A stretch of 64,000 nt of DNA from Metellina segmentata (GCA_947359465.1 OX375874.1:98335441-98399440); one strand, 5' to 3'. Shown: positions 46,010 to 57,170, numbered from the stretch's first letter. Notes: generated from the letters alone by a model not told the origin. Translations and numbers: made by a program.

Positions 46010-46330
46010 CTTAATGATGTCAATAATATGCAAATTAGGTGCTCGTCCAATTAAATGAGGCGCAAAGCACTAATCACCAGCAGTGGAATCCTTGTATCTG
46101 TGGCAGATTGAGTTAAGTATTGTCGGAGGCACTTAAGGCACTCCATTGGTGCTACAGTTTATTAATTTTTTATGCGATAGCTAGATAAGTGCGAAAGAGC
46201 GATAGGGGTTAATAGGTGCCGGGGGATTCCGATAGATACAAACGCGTGTGTTGTGGGTGGAAAACTATACTGCGAGGAGTTGTTTAGGGCAAAGGAAACG
46301 AAGTCATTAGGCTTCCGTAAATAACGTAGG
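46010..46330. promoter_or_regulatory. Candidate enhancer-like block (homeodomain/POU motifs)
   Basis: In about 100 bp lie TTAATGATG, the octamer-like ATGCAAATTAG, CCAATTAAATGAG and CACTAATCACC, all homeodomain- or POU-type cores, in non-repetitive sequence with higher complexity than its surroundings. This is motif density only; the AT-rich background makes such motifs common. Confidence 0.3.
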
Positions 46331-46964
46331 CCTGTTTTGATTTGGAAGCATTCTGGTGAATATTGTGAAAGATTGGATTTGGAATTTTATGGTACATGGT
46401 CCTGAAAAGGCAATATACAATGCTATAGATTGGACTGTTAAAGCAGCGTTTTGGGTTTAAGGTTACAAATGAGGCATTTCGGATACGAAGAGCGAACTCA
46501 AATGCCGGTTTCTAGAAAAACGCATTTAAACGCGGATAGCTCTACCGCTCTTTTGTACATAAAAGAGCTACTGCCAGCTCTTTTTTTATAGGGTTGAAAA
46601 GGGAGAACTCAGCATAAAAGTTAATATCATTATTAGCTAATGTCTGATAAAACAAAATATGGGGGAAAAAATTTTTCGTACACAGTTCAGTTTGCCCTTT
46701 GTATCCGCAACGTCTCAAATGATTAATAGGACATTGAAACCAGATTTAGATATATATTTTAAATGTAGAGAGCTTTTGAGTTTCGAAAATTTGTATTTGG
46801 AAAAGATTCCGAACTTTGAAAAGCAGACTTAGAAATCATGTACAAAAATTCAGATGATAGAAAGTCCATGGTATATAAAAGTTCAAAAACATTTGTTTGT
46901 GGATATTTGTAAATTTAGAAATGTACTTTTCAATTATTGAATACGAAGATAAGAAAGGCGTTGG
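46331..46964. other. Unique sequence
   Basis: No feature recognised. The minus frame 46836-47030 runs into the SINE and is not a gene. Confidence 0.4.
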
Positions 46965-47371
46965 GTAGGTATTATAATTAACGTTATACTGGAGCAACAC
47001 AACGGGTGATTGGCTGCGGTCCCGTATCAACCCCGCAATGAAAGATTAGATGCCAAAACCACTTAATTTTGAACTACAGTCAGATGATGGGGGAACACCT
47101 GAGATGGCACCACACCTCTCCAAACTCCCACACTACACCAACGTGAGGCTCTGACAGATTTAGGCCCGGTACACACATCATGTTTTTCAACGCGCGGCGC
47201 AGCTATGGCAACGCAAGTGCAGTCTGAGATACATTAGATCCAATGAAACAGTGCACACATGCATCCGGCGACAATCGTCCAACTTGCGTGCAATTTGTAC
47301 CACAGTTCCTCACGGCGCCGCAGCTCGCTGCACATGAGCCTCCGTACTGAAGTACCTTGTTTTCATACATA

Positions 47372-48929
47372 CAGTGTGTATCGAAATGATAGGTCCACCC
47401 GTATTTTTCAAAGTTTCGACTCTTAATTGAGAATAATAATCACTTTTTTTTGTAGAAATAATAAAACAATAATCGTTATAACTATTTAGGAAGCAATTTG
47501 TTAAAATTAAATAATTCATTTTTATTTTATGTAAATTTTTATTTTGAGACCGTTTCAAAAAGATAGGTCCGCTTTTATAAATCTTTGCACCAAATTGTTT
47601 ATTTCCAGAAAATATGCAAAAATATCAAGTTCTGTCTTACTGCGGGATCATGCTGGCTGTTGTGGATGTATTTAAACAAATTTGAACATCACGTTGTAAT
47701 CAAACGAAATGGGTCGTCGTTGCAGTCTTTCGCTGGTTGAGGAGGGAAATTTGATGCATTTAAGAAGTATGGAAAATCGAATAGAAAAACAGCTAAACTT
47801 TTAAACAGATCGCATAATGTTGTAAACAAATTTTTGTGACATATGTACTTATGGCAATAAAAAATCATCTGGGTGGCCATCAAAAGTGACACCCCGACAA
47901 AGAAGGACTATCGTAAAGGAGTTAAAATCTGGAAATACGAGCTTATCCACTTTCGCGAGACAACAAAACCCTCCGATATCAAAATCTACGGTCCATAGAG
48001 TGGTAAAGAAGTTCGGCAATTTAGTTTACTGGAAGAGGAAAGCGGTTCCGAAATTAAGAAAACTCCACACGAAGAAAAGCGATGGAAATTCACACAGGAA
48101 GTGACGAAGAAAAGAAGACTGGCATCGAGTGTTATTCAGTAATAACAAAAAATCAACCTGTATGGTCCCGATGGTTGGCAATATTACTGGCACGATCTGC
48201 GTAACGATAGAGAGATATTCTCGAAGAGGCAAGCTGGTGGTGGTTCCGTTATGGTATGGGCCGGATTCGGTCGTGCAGGAAAAACTGATATAGCATTTGT
48301 AGACAATGAATTGAATGCTGCAGGCTATCAACAGTTGCTTGAACAATATTTTCGTCCACAATCAGAGCACATGGGAGGCACGTTCTTCATGTTACAATAG
48401 GACAATGCTCCTTTGCATACTGCAAAGTCCACTTTTGAATGGTTTCTGGATAATGATGCACATATTATTGATTGGCCACCTTGCAGCCCCGACCTGAATC
48501 CGGTAGAAAACATGTGGGGCATACTCGCAAGAGCATTGTATGCAGGCGGAAGGCAGTACAACTGTACTACAGTCTTGAAAAAAGATTTTTCCTCCGAATG
48601 AGCAAAAATCGAGACAAACTGTTTGTAAAAACTGGTATAAACCATGCCAAATAGGATTTATGAGCTCCTTCCGAAAATAGGTGGGAAAATGTCTTATTAA
48701 TTCAAGACTAATTTGAGGTTTGGTTCCGTGGACCTATCTTTTTGAAACAGCTGTTTCACATATTTTTTGTTTTTCTTACAATTCCTATATGTTTTACATT
48801 ATTTATAAATTATTTTTTCATTGTATGAACTAATGTAGTTTATAAAATAGTAGTTTGTACACAGTAAAAAATGTTTTCCCAACTTAACTTTCGTTTTTAC
48901 TGGTGGACCTATCATTTCGGTACGCACTG
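47372..48929 (+). mobile_element. Tc3-like Tc1/mariner transposon (1558 bp)
   Basis: Inverted ends CAGTGTGTATCGAAATGATA / inverse CAGTGCGTACCGAAATGATA, continuing GGTCCACC, with TA on both sides (47370-47371, 48930-48931). Near full length for the family and encodes one decayed transposase. Confidence 0.92.
47708..48656 (+). pseudogene. Tc3-like transposase, decayed
   Basis: Nearly the whole transposase is traceable across several frames. An N-terminal helix-turn-helix (MGRRCSLSLVEEG, with a frameshift near 47750) is followed by a second DNA-binding domain in the open frame 47886-48104 (PRQRRTIVKELKSGN...SKSTVHRVVKKFG). The catalytic domain contains GGGSVMVWAGFG, DNAPLHTAK (Asp at 48401) and PDLNPVENMWG (Glu codon at 48506), leaving 34 residues between Asp and Glu, as in DD34E Tc1 enzymes. 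LYAGGRQYN is typical of Tc3. The first catalytic Asp (FSDE position) reads Asn, TAG at 48398-48400 precedes the second Asp, and further frameshifts and stops follow. Inactive. Confidence 0.88.
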
Positions 48930-49287
48930 TAAATGAAAGATAAATAATAATTAATAAATGGTTGTATCCAGTAACGTCTATTTTGTTTCAAAATATACTT
49001 TTTTACACCAAGTAGGCGAAATAAACACGTTTTCTTCGATAGAATATTTATTGCAAATGGCTCGAAATGAGTTCATGCGTCATTTCACGGTTATGTGTGC
49101 ATAGTTGGGCTTCGGTGCCGCACGTTGAAAAACCGGATGTGTGCACCGGGCCTTAAAGTGCACCAGCTTCTTTGTACACGAAGGTCTTTGGTTCGATTTG
49201 AACTTGCAAACAACTGGTTGCTAATCCGTTACTCTTCCAACAATACTATCGCGGCCCGCGGCTAACGCCGGGCTATAGATTGATAGG

Positions 49288-49585
49288 TAGGTATTTAATC
49301 AACGTCGCATCAGAGGAACACTCCGGGCTAATGGTGACGGTCTGGGATCAACCCAGAAGGGAAAAAAAATCTGACGACGTAAAGTTGAAACGTTGTCAGA
49401 TTACGAGGCCACAATTGAGCTAGCACCCCATTTACCAAACTTGCACACCACACACCGACGTTAAGAAATTTCAGACCACGGCAGATTTAATATGAACTAG
49501 CCTCCTCTGTACACGACGGTCTTTGGATGGATTCGAATTTGCAACTTGCCGGTTGCAAATCCGTTACTCATATAACCGGCTCCAA
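49288..49585 (-). mobile_element. SINE-B copy
   Basis: Tail GATAGGTAGGTATTTAATC, body, and head ending in the inverse of GCCGGTTATATGAGTAACGG. It lies about 30 bp from the split SINE-B. Confidence 0.85.
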
Positions 49586-49699
49586 TTGCAAGACGGACAG
49601 TCAATTTTGAATTTGAGGAATACAAAATAAGTGGAACATAATTGACAGACTCTTTTCCTTTAAAAGATGACGATGAGTGTATCGCGTGTGTCCGATACG

Positions 49700-49825
49700 A
49701 AGACAGGTCAGTTGCGAGGCGTTGTCCTTGTATCTTTCCATTAGGGGTTTATCCCGGACCGTATCCAATAGTCTGTAGTGTGCTTCAATGGAACTCCAAG
49801 CAACTGTCTACCCACCTTATTACGT
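49700..49825 (+). repeat. SINE 3' fragment
   Basis: GAGGCGTTGTCCTTGTATCTTTCC ... AGTGTGCTTCAATGG, diverged. Confidence 0.65.
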
Positions 49826-50027
49826 ACATTAAACAAACATACAGAGACCGAATAAAGTGATTAATAATAATATCTTAAAATTTATTGCTGGACCCATGTT
49901 TATTTAAATTTTGTAGTATGTCTTTCGGACACCCCTTTAGTCTTCGGACTACGTGCAAAAGACCACCCAGCACACCACTCAGTCCCGAACCTGATGATGC
50001 GCAGAGTAATTATGAGAAGTCTGATGG

Positions 50028-50127
50028 TAGGTAATTGAATTTATGTCTCACTGGAGCAACAGAACGGTCTGGTGGAAAAGGTCCTTCATTAATCCTAAAT
50101 GGATAACGATCCGAGGGCAATACCTGG
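50028..50127 (-). repeat. SINE-B 3' fragment
   Basis: GGTAGGTAATTGAATTTATGTCTCACTGGAGC ... CGATCCGAGGGCAATACC. Confidence 0.75.
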
Positions 50128-50131
50128 GTCA

Positions 50132-50312
50132 AATATCTCGGTTGGGAAATTAATAGATAACAACAGGAGAAATGCGATTTCGAATCTTATCAAAGACCCT
50201 CGTGTACATGGGGTCTGTCTACGTTAAATCTTTCGTGGCCTTAAATGTCTTCACGTTGGCATGATGTGGAAGTTTGGATAATGGGATGCCAGCTCAGGTG
50301 ACCATGGTTCAA
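50132..50312 (+). mobile_element. SINE-B, truncated by a SINE-A insertion
   Basis: Degenerate head, GGGTCTGTCTACGTTAAATC body, ending at CTCAGGTGACCATGGTTCAA, where SINE-A begins. The missing 3' end did not reappear after SINE-A. Confidence 0.75.
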
Positions 50313-50315
50313 TCA

Positions 50316-50515
50316 CCGACCAACCGGTCTGGTGATTAAGGTGTTAACCTCTATATCGGAAGGTTCCTGGTTCTTATCCGGGTCCGTGCTGACCGTGGCT
50401 TAAAATTACGCGTTGTTGTCCTAGGATCTTTCCCTTAGGGGATTGATCCCAGACCGTCGTCAATAGCTCGTTGTGTTGCTCTAGTACGACATTAATTAAA
50501 AGTTATGGAATTACC
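50316..50515 (+). mobile_element. SINE-A short subfamily
   Basis: Head GACCAACCGGTCTGGTGATTAAGG, then GGGTCCGTG joined directly to CTGACCGTGG, skipping about 140 bp of body. The copy at 60797-60990 has the identical join and the same head variants (GGTCTGGTGATTAA, CTCTATATCGG). Confidence 0.88.
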
Positions 50516-50519
50516 AACT

Positions 50520-51890
50520 ACCACAACATTTTAAACAATTTACAATTCTTCGAAATAGAGGGCTCTCACATATTCTGAAAACATCGCGAAACAAAAGAAG
50601 ACAAATAAGAGGTTTTTCAAAGAATTCTTAAATTTAACGATTTATTGTCTTCTTTAAAGAGATTGATTTAGGTTACTTAAAAATATAAAAATAACAAGTA
50701 CATCAAAATAAATCTTTAGTAACTAACAATGTGTATTATAAGAAAAGGCTTAGTCGCAGACCCTTAATGCTAAAAAGTAGAACAAACTTGCTGTAACAGT
50801 TTCAGCGATTGAAATAATGGAGATGTACTTTTTGTCAGCTTTTCCAGGAAAAATCCTTTTTCCAAAATATCAATTTTGTTTAAACTCTTTCCTACTTCTT
50901 TAGTTTGGAGAATAGAAAATGCAAATTATAAAATGCTAACCAGTATAAAATATTTTGTAACGTGAATTTTTAAAATCACACACACAGAACTCCATTTTAG
51001 TTTGAAATACAAATGTTGTCTTGTATATCATTATACTATAAGCTAAATACTCTTGGCACACTTGGATACGTAGGATTTTGTACGCGTACAGACATAAAAT
51101 AAAAAGGAAAACCTATCCCAGGTATAATTATTACAGCTACATAAACAATTTCTCACACGAATGATGCTCCCAATTACGCTGAAATTTAAATGATAGTCTA
51201 TTGGGCACTAAACCCGATACGACCTATCTAACTTTAATAAATCACCGGGAAACTGTACATCTGTATTTACCAAGATTTATAGCCCAGAACAATTTAGCCC
51301 TGACAGTAAGCTGCGAAGGTAATACATTATATCGAACATATTTAAGGGACACCTGGGAAGGGTTTAATACTAGCTCAGTAAACTGTACTTGGTATCTACC
51401 TAATGTATCTTTGATATTGACAAAATCGACTTTTTCAAGGAAACCCATTGTTTAGAACTAAAGACGTATTAGAATCGTATGGCATACCAAAAATATAAAT
51501 AACATGTACTAATGAAACTGATATGTCGATGATTCATTGCATAGTAAATGCTTGACACAGTTGATGGATAAATGTTAAACAAGAAAACCTCATGTTTAAA
51601 AAATATTTTCCATTTTTAAATTCTTATTCCAACACCAAGTTCGGCTTATTTGATTGTATATAGAAAGTGTGTCATAATTTGGCCCTTTGTTATGATAAAG
51701 CCGTTATTTCAAATCATCTCTCATTTAACCTACTTTTTGCATTATTTTGTTTTTGTATGTATCATAACTTTTTGGTAAAAAATTCCAGCTGGGATCAAAT
51801 TAATGCTTGTATAGAAATATTTCAAAATCCCTTGAAACCAGAATCTGGTTTTGTTTCAATCGCTTATGCTTCCCGACCCCAAGTTGTTTT
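50520..51890. other. Unique AT-rich sequence
   Basis: 51200-51450 is open in both directions (84 codons plus, 68 minus) but shows no known motif, and the plus frame lacks an ATG at its start. Not called a gene. Confidence 0.35.
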
Positions 51891-51905
51891 CTCTCATATC
51901 TTCGG

Positions 51906-52232
51906 GACGACCAACCGGTATAGTGGTTAAGGTGTTAGCCTCTTAATCGGAAGGTCTTGGTTCGAATCTGGGTCCGGGCATGGATGTTTGTAAGCGCATG
52001 GTGTAGAGGCGGCTGATGAACCTTAAATCTGTCGTGGCCGAAAGTCCTCACGTTGGGTTGGTGTGGAAGTTTGGCGAGTGTGGTGTCAGCTCAGGTGTTG
52101 CTTCGTCATCTGACCGTGGCCCAAAATTCCGAGGTGTTGTCCTCGGATCATTCACTAAAGGGACTGATCCCGGATCGTCGTCAATAACCTGTTATGTTGT
52201 TCTAGTACGACGTTTACTAAAATTACCTTTTT
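51906..52232 (+). mobile_element. SINE-A, full length
   Basis: A box TAGTGGTTAAGG, B box GGTTCGAATCT, complete body, tail CTAAAATTACC. Target duplication CTCATATCTTCGG versus CTCACATCTTCGG (ending 51905 and 52246). Confidence 0.92.
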
Positions 52233-52246
52233 ACTCACATCTTCGG

Positions 52247-52569
52247 TACTGACCGATTTTTACCAAAAATTATATTCATTGTAAGTTTGGTATGGGAAAT
52301 ATTTTTGACACTAAAATTGGGTATTGTTAAGTGAAATTTTGGTAATAATTTCTATATAAATCTAAAGACGGACCCCTATGATTGTAAAAAGCACATTCAT
52401 TCATAATAGGCTTTATTTCGTCTAATGATGCCACTTTCTGTTTACGATTCCGTGAGCGAGAATAACAAGAGGTATCCAGACATTTTTTTAAACCAAGTAT
52501 CCAGTTTTTATATGTTTTTATATATTTTTGAATCTTAGCAAATACACAATTAATATTTTTTAAACGTAA
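52247..52569. other. AT-rich unique sequence
   Basis: The 83-codon minus frame (52327-52578) has no known motif. Confidence 0.4.
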
Positions 52570-52571
52570 TA

Positions 52572-53184
52572 CAGTCAAATCTCGTTTGGAGGAATTTCAC
52601 GGGAACGTAAAAAAAGTCACTTTATCACATATATGATACAGATGATTATTGATTATACAGATATTTCGTGATAGCACAGATAATTCTTGATTACAGATAT
52701 TTCCTTATTACTCAGTTTTTGTGTTGAAATATTTATGGTTATTGATTTTTGTATTTCGTTTCTTCGTGCATAATTTAAGAAAATCGTTGATGCGGTCAAC
52801 TTCGTTTTATTGAGCAGATGAATTTTTCACTGCCTAACAAAAAGCTTTGAACTATTTCTCTGCCAGTAGTAACTTCTTTTAAAACAAGGTACGCTTTATT
52901 CCTCTTTGTCTTCAGCACAATCTTAATTTATTCTTTCTTCTTTACTCTATTCGACAAATAAATCTTATATAATTTCGTAGTCACTTAGTATTTTTGATAA
53001 TACGATTAATCCGTTTGCCCTCACGTTTCGTAAATTTGTTGGTCTTAACCGGAGATTAGTGTAACCCCAATTTGTCAGCGAATGAGTAAACGTTATTTGA
53101 ATGTACATTTTGATGGGAAGTGGAATTTAGTTCGTATTATCAGCAATTCATATTAATCGAGTTTGTCCTAATGAGGTTTGACTG
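52572..53184. mobile_element. Possible pogo/Tigger-like MITE (613 bp)
   Basis: Ends CAGTCAAATCTCGTTTGGAG / inverse CAGTCAAACCTCATTAGGAC. TA precedes the left end; the right side shows TG, so the target duplication is incomplete. CAGT.AAACCTC termini are typical of pogo-group elements. No transposase. Confidence 0.55.
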
Positions 53185-53207
53185 TGTTTTATCTTATAGA
53201 AAATGCA

Positions 53208-53360
53208 ATGGCCTGGTTGGAGGAACAACGGATTAGCAACCTAAAATTTGCGAGTTCGAATACCACCATCCTGTACAAAGGGGCCTGCTGCACGTTAAAT
53301 CTGTCACCAATAGCGCGTTGCGTAGCTCCAGTGCGATGTTAATTAGAATACCAACCTATA
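53208..53360 (+). mobile_element. SINE-B, internally deleted
   Basis: Head GCCTGGTTGGAGGAACAACGGATTAGCAACC with GAGTTCGAATACC, then CTGCACGTTAAATCTGTC joined to CCAATAGCGCGTTGCGTAGC. This deletion differs from the short SINE-A. Confidence 0.8.
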
Positions 53361-53532
53361 GGGAATGCAGTTGTATAATTTGGTCCTTATTTCACACGCG
53401 TGGCGCTATTTTTCAAATGAAACATCATAGAAAAGTACTCAGTATATAGATAAAACAAAAATAACACATTAGCGCAAGTCTTCGAAAGCTGAAATGGTTA
53501 TCAACACAATATACACTATCCTACAATAATGG

Positions 53533-53712
53533 TAATGGTAATGGTAATTTTAGTTAACGTCGTACTAGAGCAACACAACGGGCTATTGACGACGGTCCGG
53601 AATCAGTCCCTTAAGGGAAAGATTCGAGGACAACACCTCGTAATTTTGAACCACGGTCAGATGACGAAGCAACACCTGAGCTGGCACCCCACTCTCCAAA
53701 CTTCCACGCCAA
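53533..53712 (-). mobile_element. SINE-A, 5'-truncated (180 bp), inside a Tc1 end
   Basis: Perfect 13-bp duplication CCTACAATAATGG (53520-53532, 53713-53725); the target is the Tc1 inverted repeat itself. It ends at CCACGCCAACC, lacking the head. Confidence 0.93.
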
Positions 53713-53800
53713 CCTACAATAATGGACCAGACAGCAAGATGTGAAGGTATAAAGGAAAAATACATGCTTTAATAGGGGGATGGTCCCCCTCGTGCTGCAA

Positions 53801-54230
53801 TTACACTTTAAAGCCTTCTAGGCATACTTTCAACAAGGTTTGATACACAGCTATAGGTATTTGTGTCCATTCCTGCTGCAAGAATGTCGTCAGCTCAACT
53901 GTAGATTTCGGACGTGGTTCCTTGGCCAGTATGCGTCGCTCTAACTCGTTCCACAAATGTTCTATGGGGTTTAGGTCGGGACTCTGAGCTGGCCTGGGAA
54001 GACGTTTTACATCCGTATCTTGATTCCACTGCTTGAAAGAGATTGCATAACATGGAGCTTTGTCGTTCTGGAAGTAACATTCGTCCATTCCATAAAATTG
54101 CCAAAGCGTAGGAACAACATGATGTTTATGTTGTGTCCAAAATGTTCATGTATGCGTCGGCGTTCAATCTACCAGGAACAACATGGAAAGGTCCCAGGCC
54201 ATACCACGAACAACACTCCCAAACAAGTAG
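53801..54230 (-). pseudogene. Tc1 transposase C-terminal half
   Basis: Minus-strand frames give MDECYFQNDKAPCYAISFKQ and RPAQSPDLNPIEHLWNELER, the catalytic Asp (D in QND) and Glu regions of Tc1. Frame changes precede MDECYF and follow the LLKV segment near 53815. DNA-binding domains and first Asp are absent, as in the 5.6-kb copy. Some sites are better kept here (Trp in FKQWNQ where the other copy has a stop), so both derive from a common, less damaged source. Confidence 0.82.
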
Positions 54231-54289
54231 TCGGATTTTATGCATATCCGATGGCGTCCGGTCCGTTATATTTATGGTAGTGCATATAA

Positions 54290-54975
54290 CCCGGTATCTC
54301 AAATGCCATTAACATACTTCATACAAAATTCCTTTACTAGATAGCAGATATGTTTAATTTAATCCAATGCACAGGTGGTTCCAAGTTACAATGCCCTCCA
54401 ATACGTACACACGAATGTCTTAAGTTGATTTAATTACGAATCTTCATGAACACACGTATTCGAAAATCATACAAAGGTTCTGAGAACACCATAAACTGGA
54501 GAAATATGGCATGTAATTTGATTTCCTTTATAATTCAACAGACCTCTGCTTTACAACGCGATGGTTGAGCTAGTATCCTGACCACTCAGGTTCCTAGAGC
54601 TGTGTTAGTGTCGTTGGGGCATATAAAATAGTAAGTAGCAATTTTATGAGTTTCCCTTTTTTCAAAGACTTCTATTTCCTAAAAAGTGCCTTTTTTCGAC
54701 TCATATCATGCGGTTTCATGCCTTCTGAGCGGTCGTAAAATTCATTTTATTATCTCTTCAATGAAACTCGTTCAAATCTAATGGCAGTTGTTGCCTCCTG
54801 GGAATTTTCGAATAAAATATTTCTAACGGCGCTTTTGTTTGAGGTTACAATTTTTACGACTGTATCTCGAGTCTCAAATAAGGAATGTTTCGAACTAACG
54901 CTTAAATTAAGTGTCGCGTGTGCAATATTTGCTAGCAGGGCAGGGAACTGAGAATTGAAACAGTGCGTTTTATCT
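54290..54975. other. Unique sequence
   Basis: No feature recognised. Confidence 0.45.
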
Positions 54976-54979
54976 GAAG

Positions 54980-55150
54980 ACAGTCCACGTTGGCGTGAAG
55001 TGGAAGTTTGGAGACCAGCTCAGGTGTTCATCTGACGGTGGTTCGAAATTACGAGGTGTTGTCCTCGGTTCTTTCTTTTCTGGATGGATCCGGGACCATC
55101 GGCAATACCAGTTGTATTGATCCAGTGCGACGTTAATTAACTATCTTCCA
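54980..55150 (+). mobile_element. SINE, 5'-truncated
   Basis: GACAGTCCACGTTGGCGTGAAG ... CAGTGCGACGTTAATTAACTATC, SINE-B-like tail. Confidence 0.75.
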
Positions 55151-55167
55151 GTTTGGTTATTGGTGAT

Positions 55168-55300
55168 TTTTAATTAACGTCGTCCTAGAGCAACACAATA
55201 GGCTATTGACAACGGTCCGGTAACAGTCCCCTATGGGAAAGTTCCGAGGACAACACCACGTAATTTGAACCATGGTCAAATGACGAAACAATCTACCTGA
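55168..55300 (-). mobile_element. SINE-A, 5'-truncated
   Basis: GATTTTTAATTAACGTCGTCCTAGAGC ... GGTCAAATGACGAAAC; head missing. Convergent with the previous SINE. Confidence 0.78.
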
Positions 55301-55454
55301 AGACAAAGTTATTCACAAACGTTATTGATTCATGACTCTAGAAGAATTGTGAAGAATATTCTCATCGCTTTCTATGAGAGACATTTCCTTTCAAGGCGAA
55401 TGTAATGGGAGGTAGTGTTTCCGGGCCAATATGTGTTTCTTAAACGTATTCGGG

Positions 55455-55765
55455 CCACGTTAGCCCGTTTGGATCAGTAACGGATTAGCAACCGGAAGGT
55501 TGCGAGTTCAAATCCAACCGAAGACCATCATGTTCACGTAGGTTGGTGGACGTTAAACCTGTCGTGGCCTCAAATGTCATCACGTTGATGTGTTGTGGAA
55601 GTTTAGAGAGTGTGGTGACAGCTCAGGTGTGACCTCTTCGTCTGGCCGTGGTTCAAAATTACGGGGTGTTGTCTTCAGATCTTTCCTTTTTTGGGTTTGA
55701 TCCCGGAGCTTGTCAATAGCCCGTTGTGTTGCTCCAATGTGATTTTAATTAAGTACCTACCTTCC
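55455..55765 (+). mobile_element. SINE-B, full length
   Basis: Head GTTAGCCCGTTTGGATCAGTAACGG with GAGTTCAAATCC, body, TTGTGTTGCTCCAATGTGATT and tail TACCTACCTTCC. Confidence 0.88.
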
Positions 55766-55769
55766 AACC

Positions 55770-56400
55770 AAAATTTGGACAGTGATGTCATGTGTATTTT
55801 TTTCATAAGCGGTGTCAGCACTTCACCGATAAAAATTACCAAAAATCATTTCTTTGCTGATTTATGGTAATAATGGGTTCACAACAACTATATTAAATTT
55901 GCCAAATGGCGTATAAGTTATCCTCTACAAGTATTACAAGAGAGTATTATGGTAGACGGGCGTAAAATCTTCGATTTTTTTATCTTGTTTTTATGCACTG
56001 AAAAATCCCTCACATTGGAATAAAATCTAAAAACGTTTATTTTGATCAGCTTGTAAACTTTAACTCCTTAATCGTTTAATAATATTACGAATAAAATGTA
56101 TCAGAACAAAGAAACCGTACATTGCAAATAAAAACATTGTTGTTCTTTTAAGCTTTTTTGACAGGGATTCAAATGGAAACAAAATAATGGCAAAATGGGT
56201 TGCACAAATCAAATAAGGGTAAGAGCTCTTAGACTTATTTGATTCCCATTTATAGACAGTAAAAAACGGTTTTAGACAGAAGAAAATAAGTTTGTCGGAT
56301 AGAAATTTTGCCAGCGCATTACTGCTCTCTATATTTTTGACCCAGATATAGGAAATTTTCATTTCCTGAATAGAATTAGAAGGTAACTATTATACTAATA
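55770..56400. other. AT-rich unique sequence
   Basis: A 100-codon minus frame (56060-56362) is rich in F, I, K and S, as expected of AT-rich DNA, with hydrophobic stretches but no known motif. Not called. Confidence 0.4.
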
Positions 56401-56404
56401 TAAA

Positions 56405-56595
56405 AAACACGGGATTGATTTTGTTTCGCAAGGATCACCATATTTATCCAAGCAGTGCCAAACATTAGAGAAACAGCATCAAGTAATGGACATGCTCACA
56501 CAAGGAAAGTTTTGCTGACGAAGAAAAGATAAATACACTCGAAGGGCCGGTTACAGAAATCAAACCTATGCCACCTATCATCTCTAAAAAATGGC
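56405..56595 (-). mobile_element. SINE-D copy
   Basis: GATTTTGTTTCGCAAGG, CCAAGCAGTGCCAAACATTAG, CAAGGAAAGTTTTGCTGACG, then AAACCTATGCCACC of the head region. Confidence 0.72.
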
Positions 56596-56744
56596 TTATA
56601 TGTATAGAACGAATTATGATTGGTGTGTTAATTATTTCCCCCTCTTTAAAATTTTAAGAACTAAAATGTTTCTTTAACCCTTCCTAAAAATGTAAGGATT
56701 CGTTTTTTTTTATTATTCGACCTCCTGGTTCGTTTAACCTTACT

Positions 56745-57170
56745 GACGAGGTATCTCAACAGTAGCAAAACTGACCAGATGTGGATGGACGAGATAACTC
56801 GTCATTAGAAGAATAGCTGACCAGCTCATGAACTAGTCGAAAAAAGATGGTAATATTTCGATGGACAGATACCTCGTCAATAGCAAAATTGGTCAGATAT
56901 CTTTGGTGCTACAGATATCCCGTCTAAACCATTCGGAGGGGTTTTGTGAACCAACCGTCCTGGTGTTTGTTTTGAGTAGGTATTTAGACATTCGCAAAAC
57001 TCCCAGATCTTGACGGACGAAAAATCTCGTCATTAGAGTAAAGACTTGATCTTGTCACCGTCAAAAAATGAGCTATATTATGACACCAAAGATATCTCCT
57101 CACTATCAAAATTCGCGAGACCTTGACGGAAGAGGTATTTCGTCGAAACCACATGAGGGGTTAAATAGTG
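56745..57170. repeat. GACGAGATATCTCGTC repeat family, longest copy
   Basis: Alternating ACGAGATAACTCGTCATTAG and CTGACCAGAT... sub-units. Ends with GTCGAAACCACATGAGGGG; a related internal boundary GTCTAAACCATTCGGAGGGG lies at 56929, so this may be two adjacent elements. Confidence 0.75.

Larger units (their letters stand above)
47163..49152. mobile_element. Harbinger-type MITE split by a Tc3-like element
   Basis: Ends GGCCCGGTACACACATC / GATGTGTGCACCGGGCC, flanked by TTA on both sides (47160-47162, 49153-49155). Minus the Tc3-like insert it is about 430 bp and aligns with the MITE at 42964-43410. Confidence 0.9.
46965..49255 (-). mobile_element. SINE-B split by a nested insertion
   Basis: The left part (46965-47162, GGTAGGTATTATAATTAACG to GACAGATTTA) and right part (49153-49255, TTAAAGTGCACCAGC to CAATACTATCGCGG) make one SINE-B. 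The join is the normal SINE motif AGATTTAA.GTGCACC. The 2-kb insert is a Harbinger MITE that itself holds a Tc3-like element. Confidence 0.9.
53514..54282 (-). mobile_element. Tc1-like transposon, internally deleted, with SINE in its end
   Basis: Minus-strand relative of 5577-6146. The low-coordinate end is CACTATCCTACAATAATGG after TA; the high-coordinate end is a worn inverse of CACTACCATAAATATAACGG. Without the SINE and one target duplication it is about 576 bp, close to the 570 bp of the other copy. Confidence 0.82.

Noticed and set aside
51201..51455. 84-codon frame, open also on the opposite strand
   Set aside because: No ATG at its start, no motif, and overlapping open frames on both strands suggest chance.
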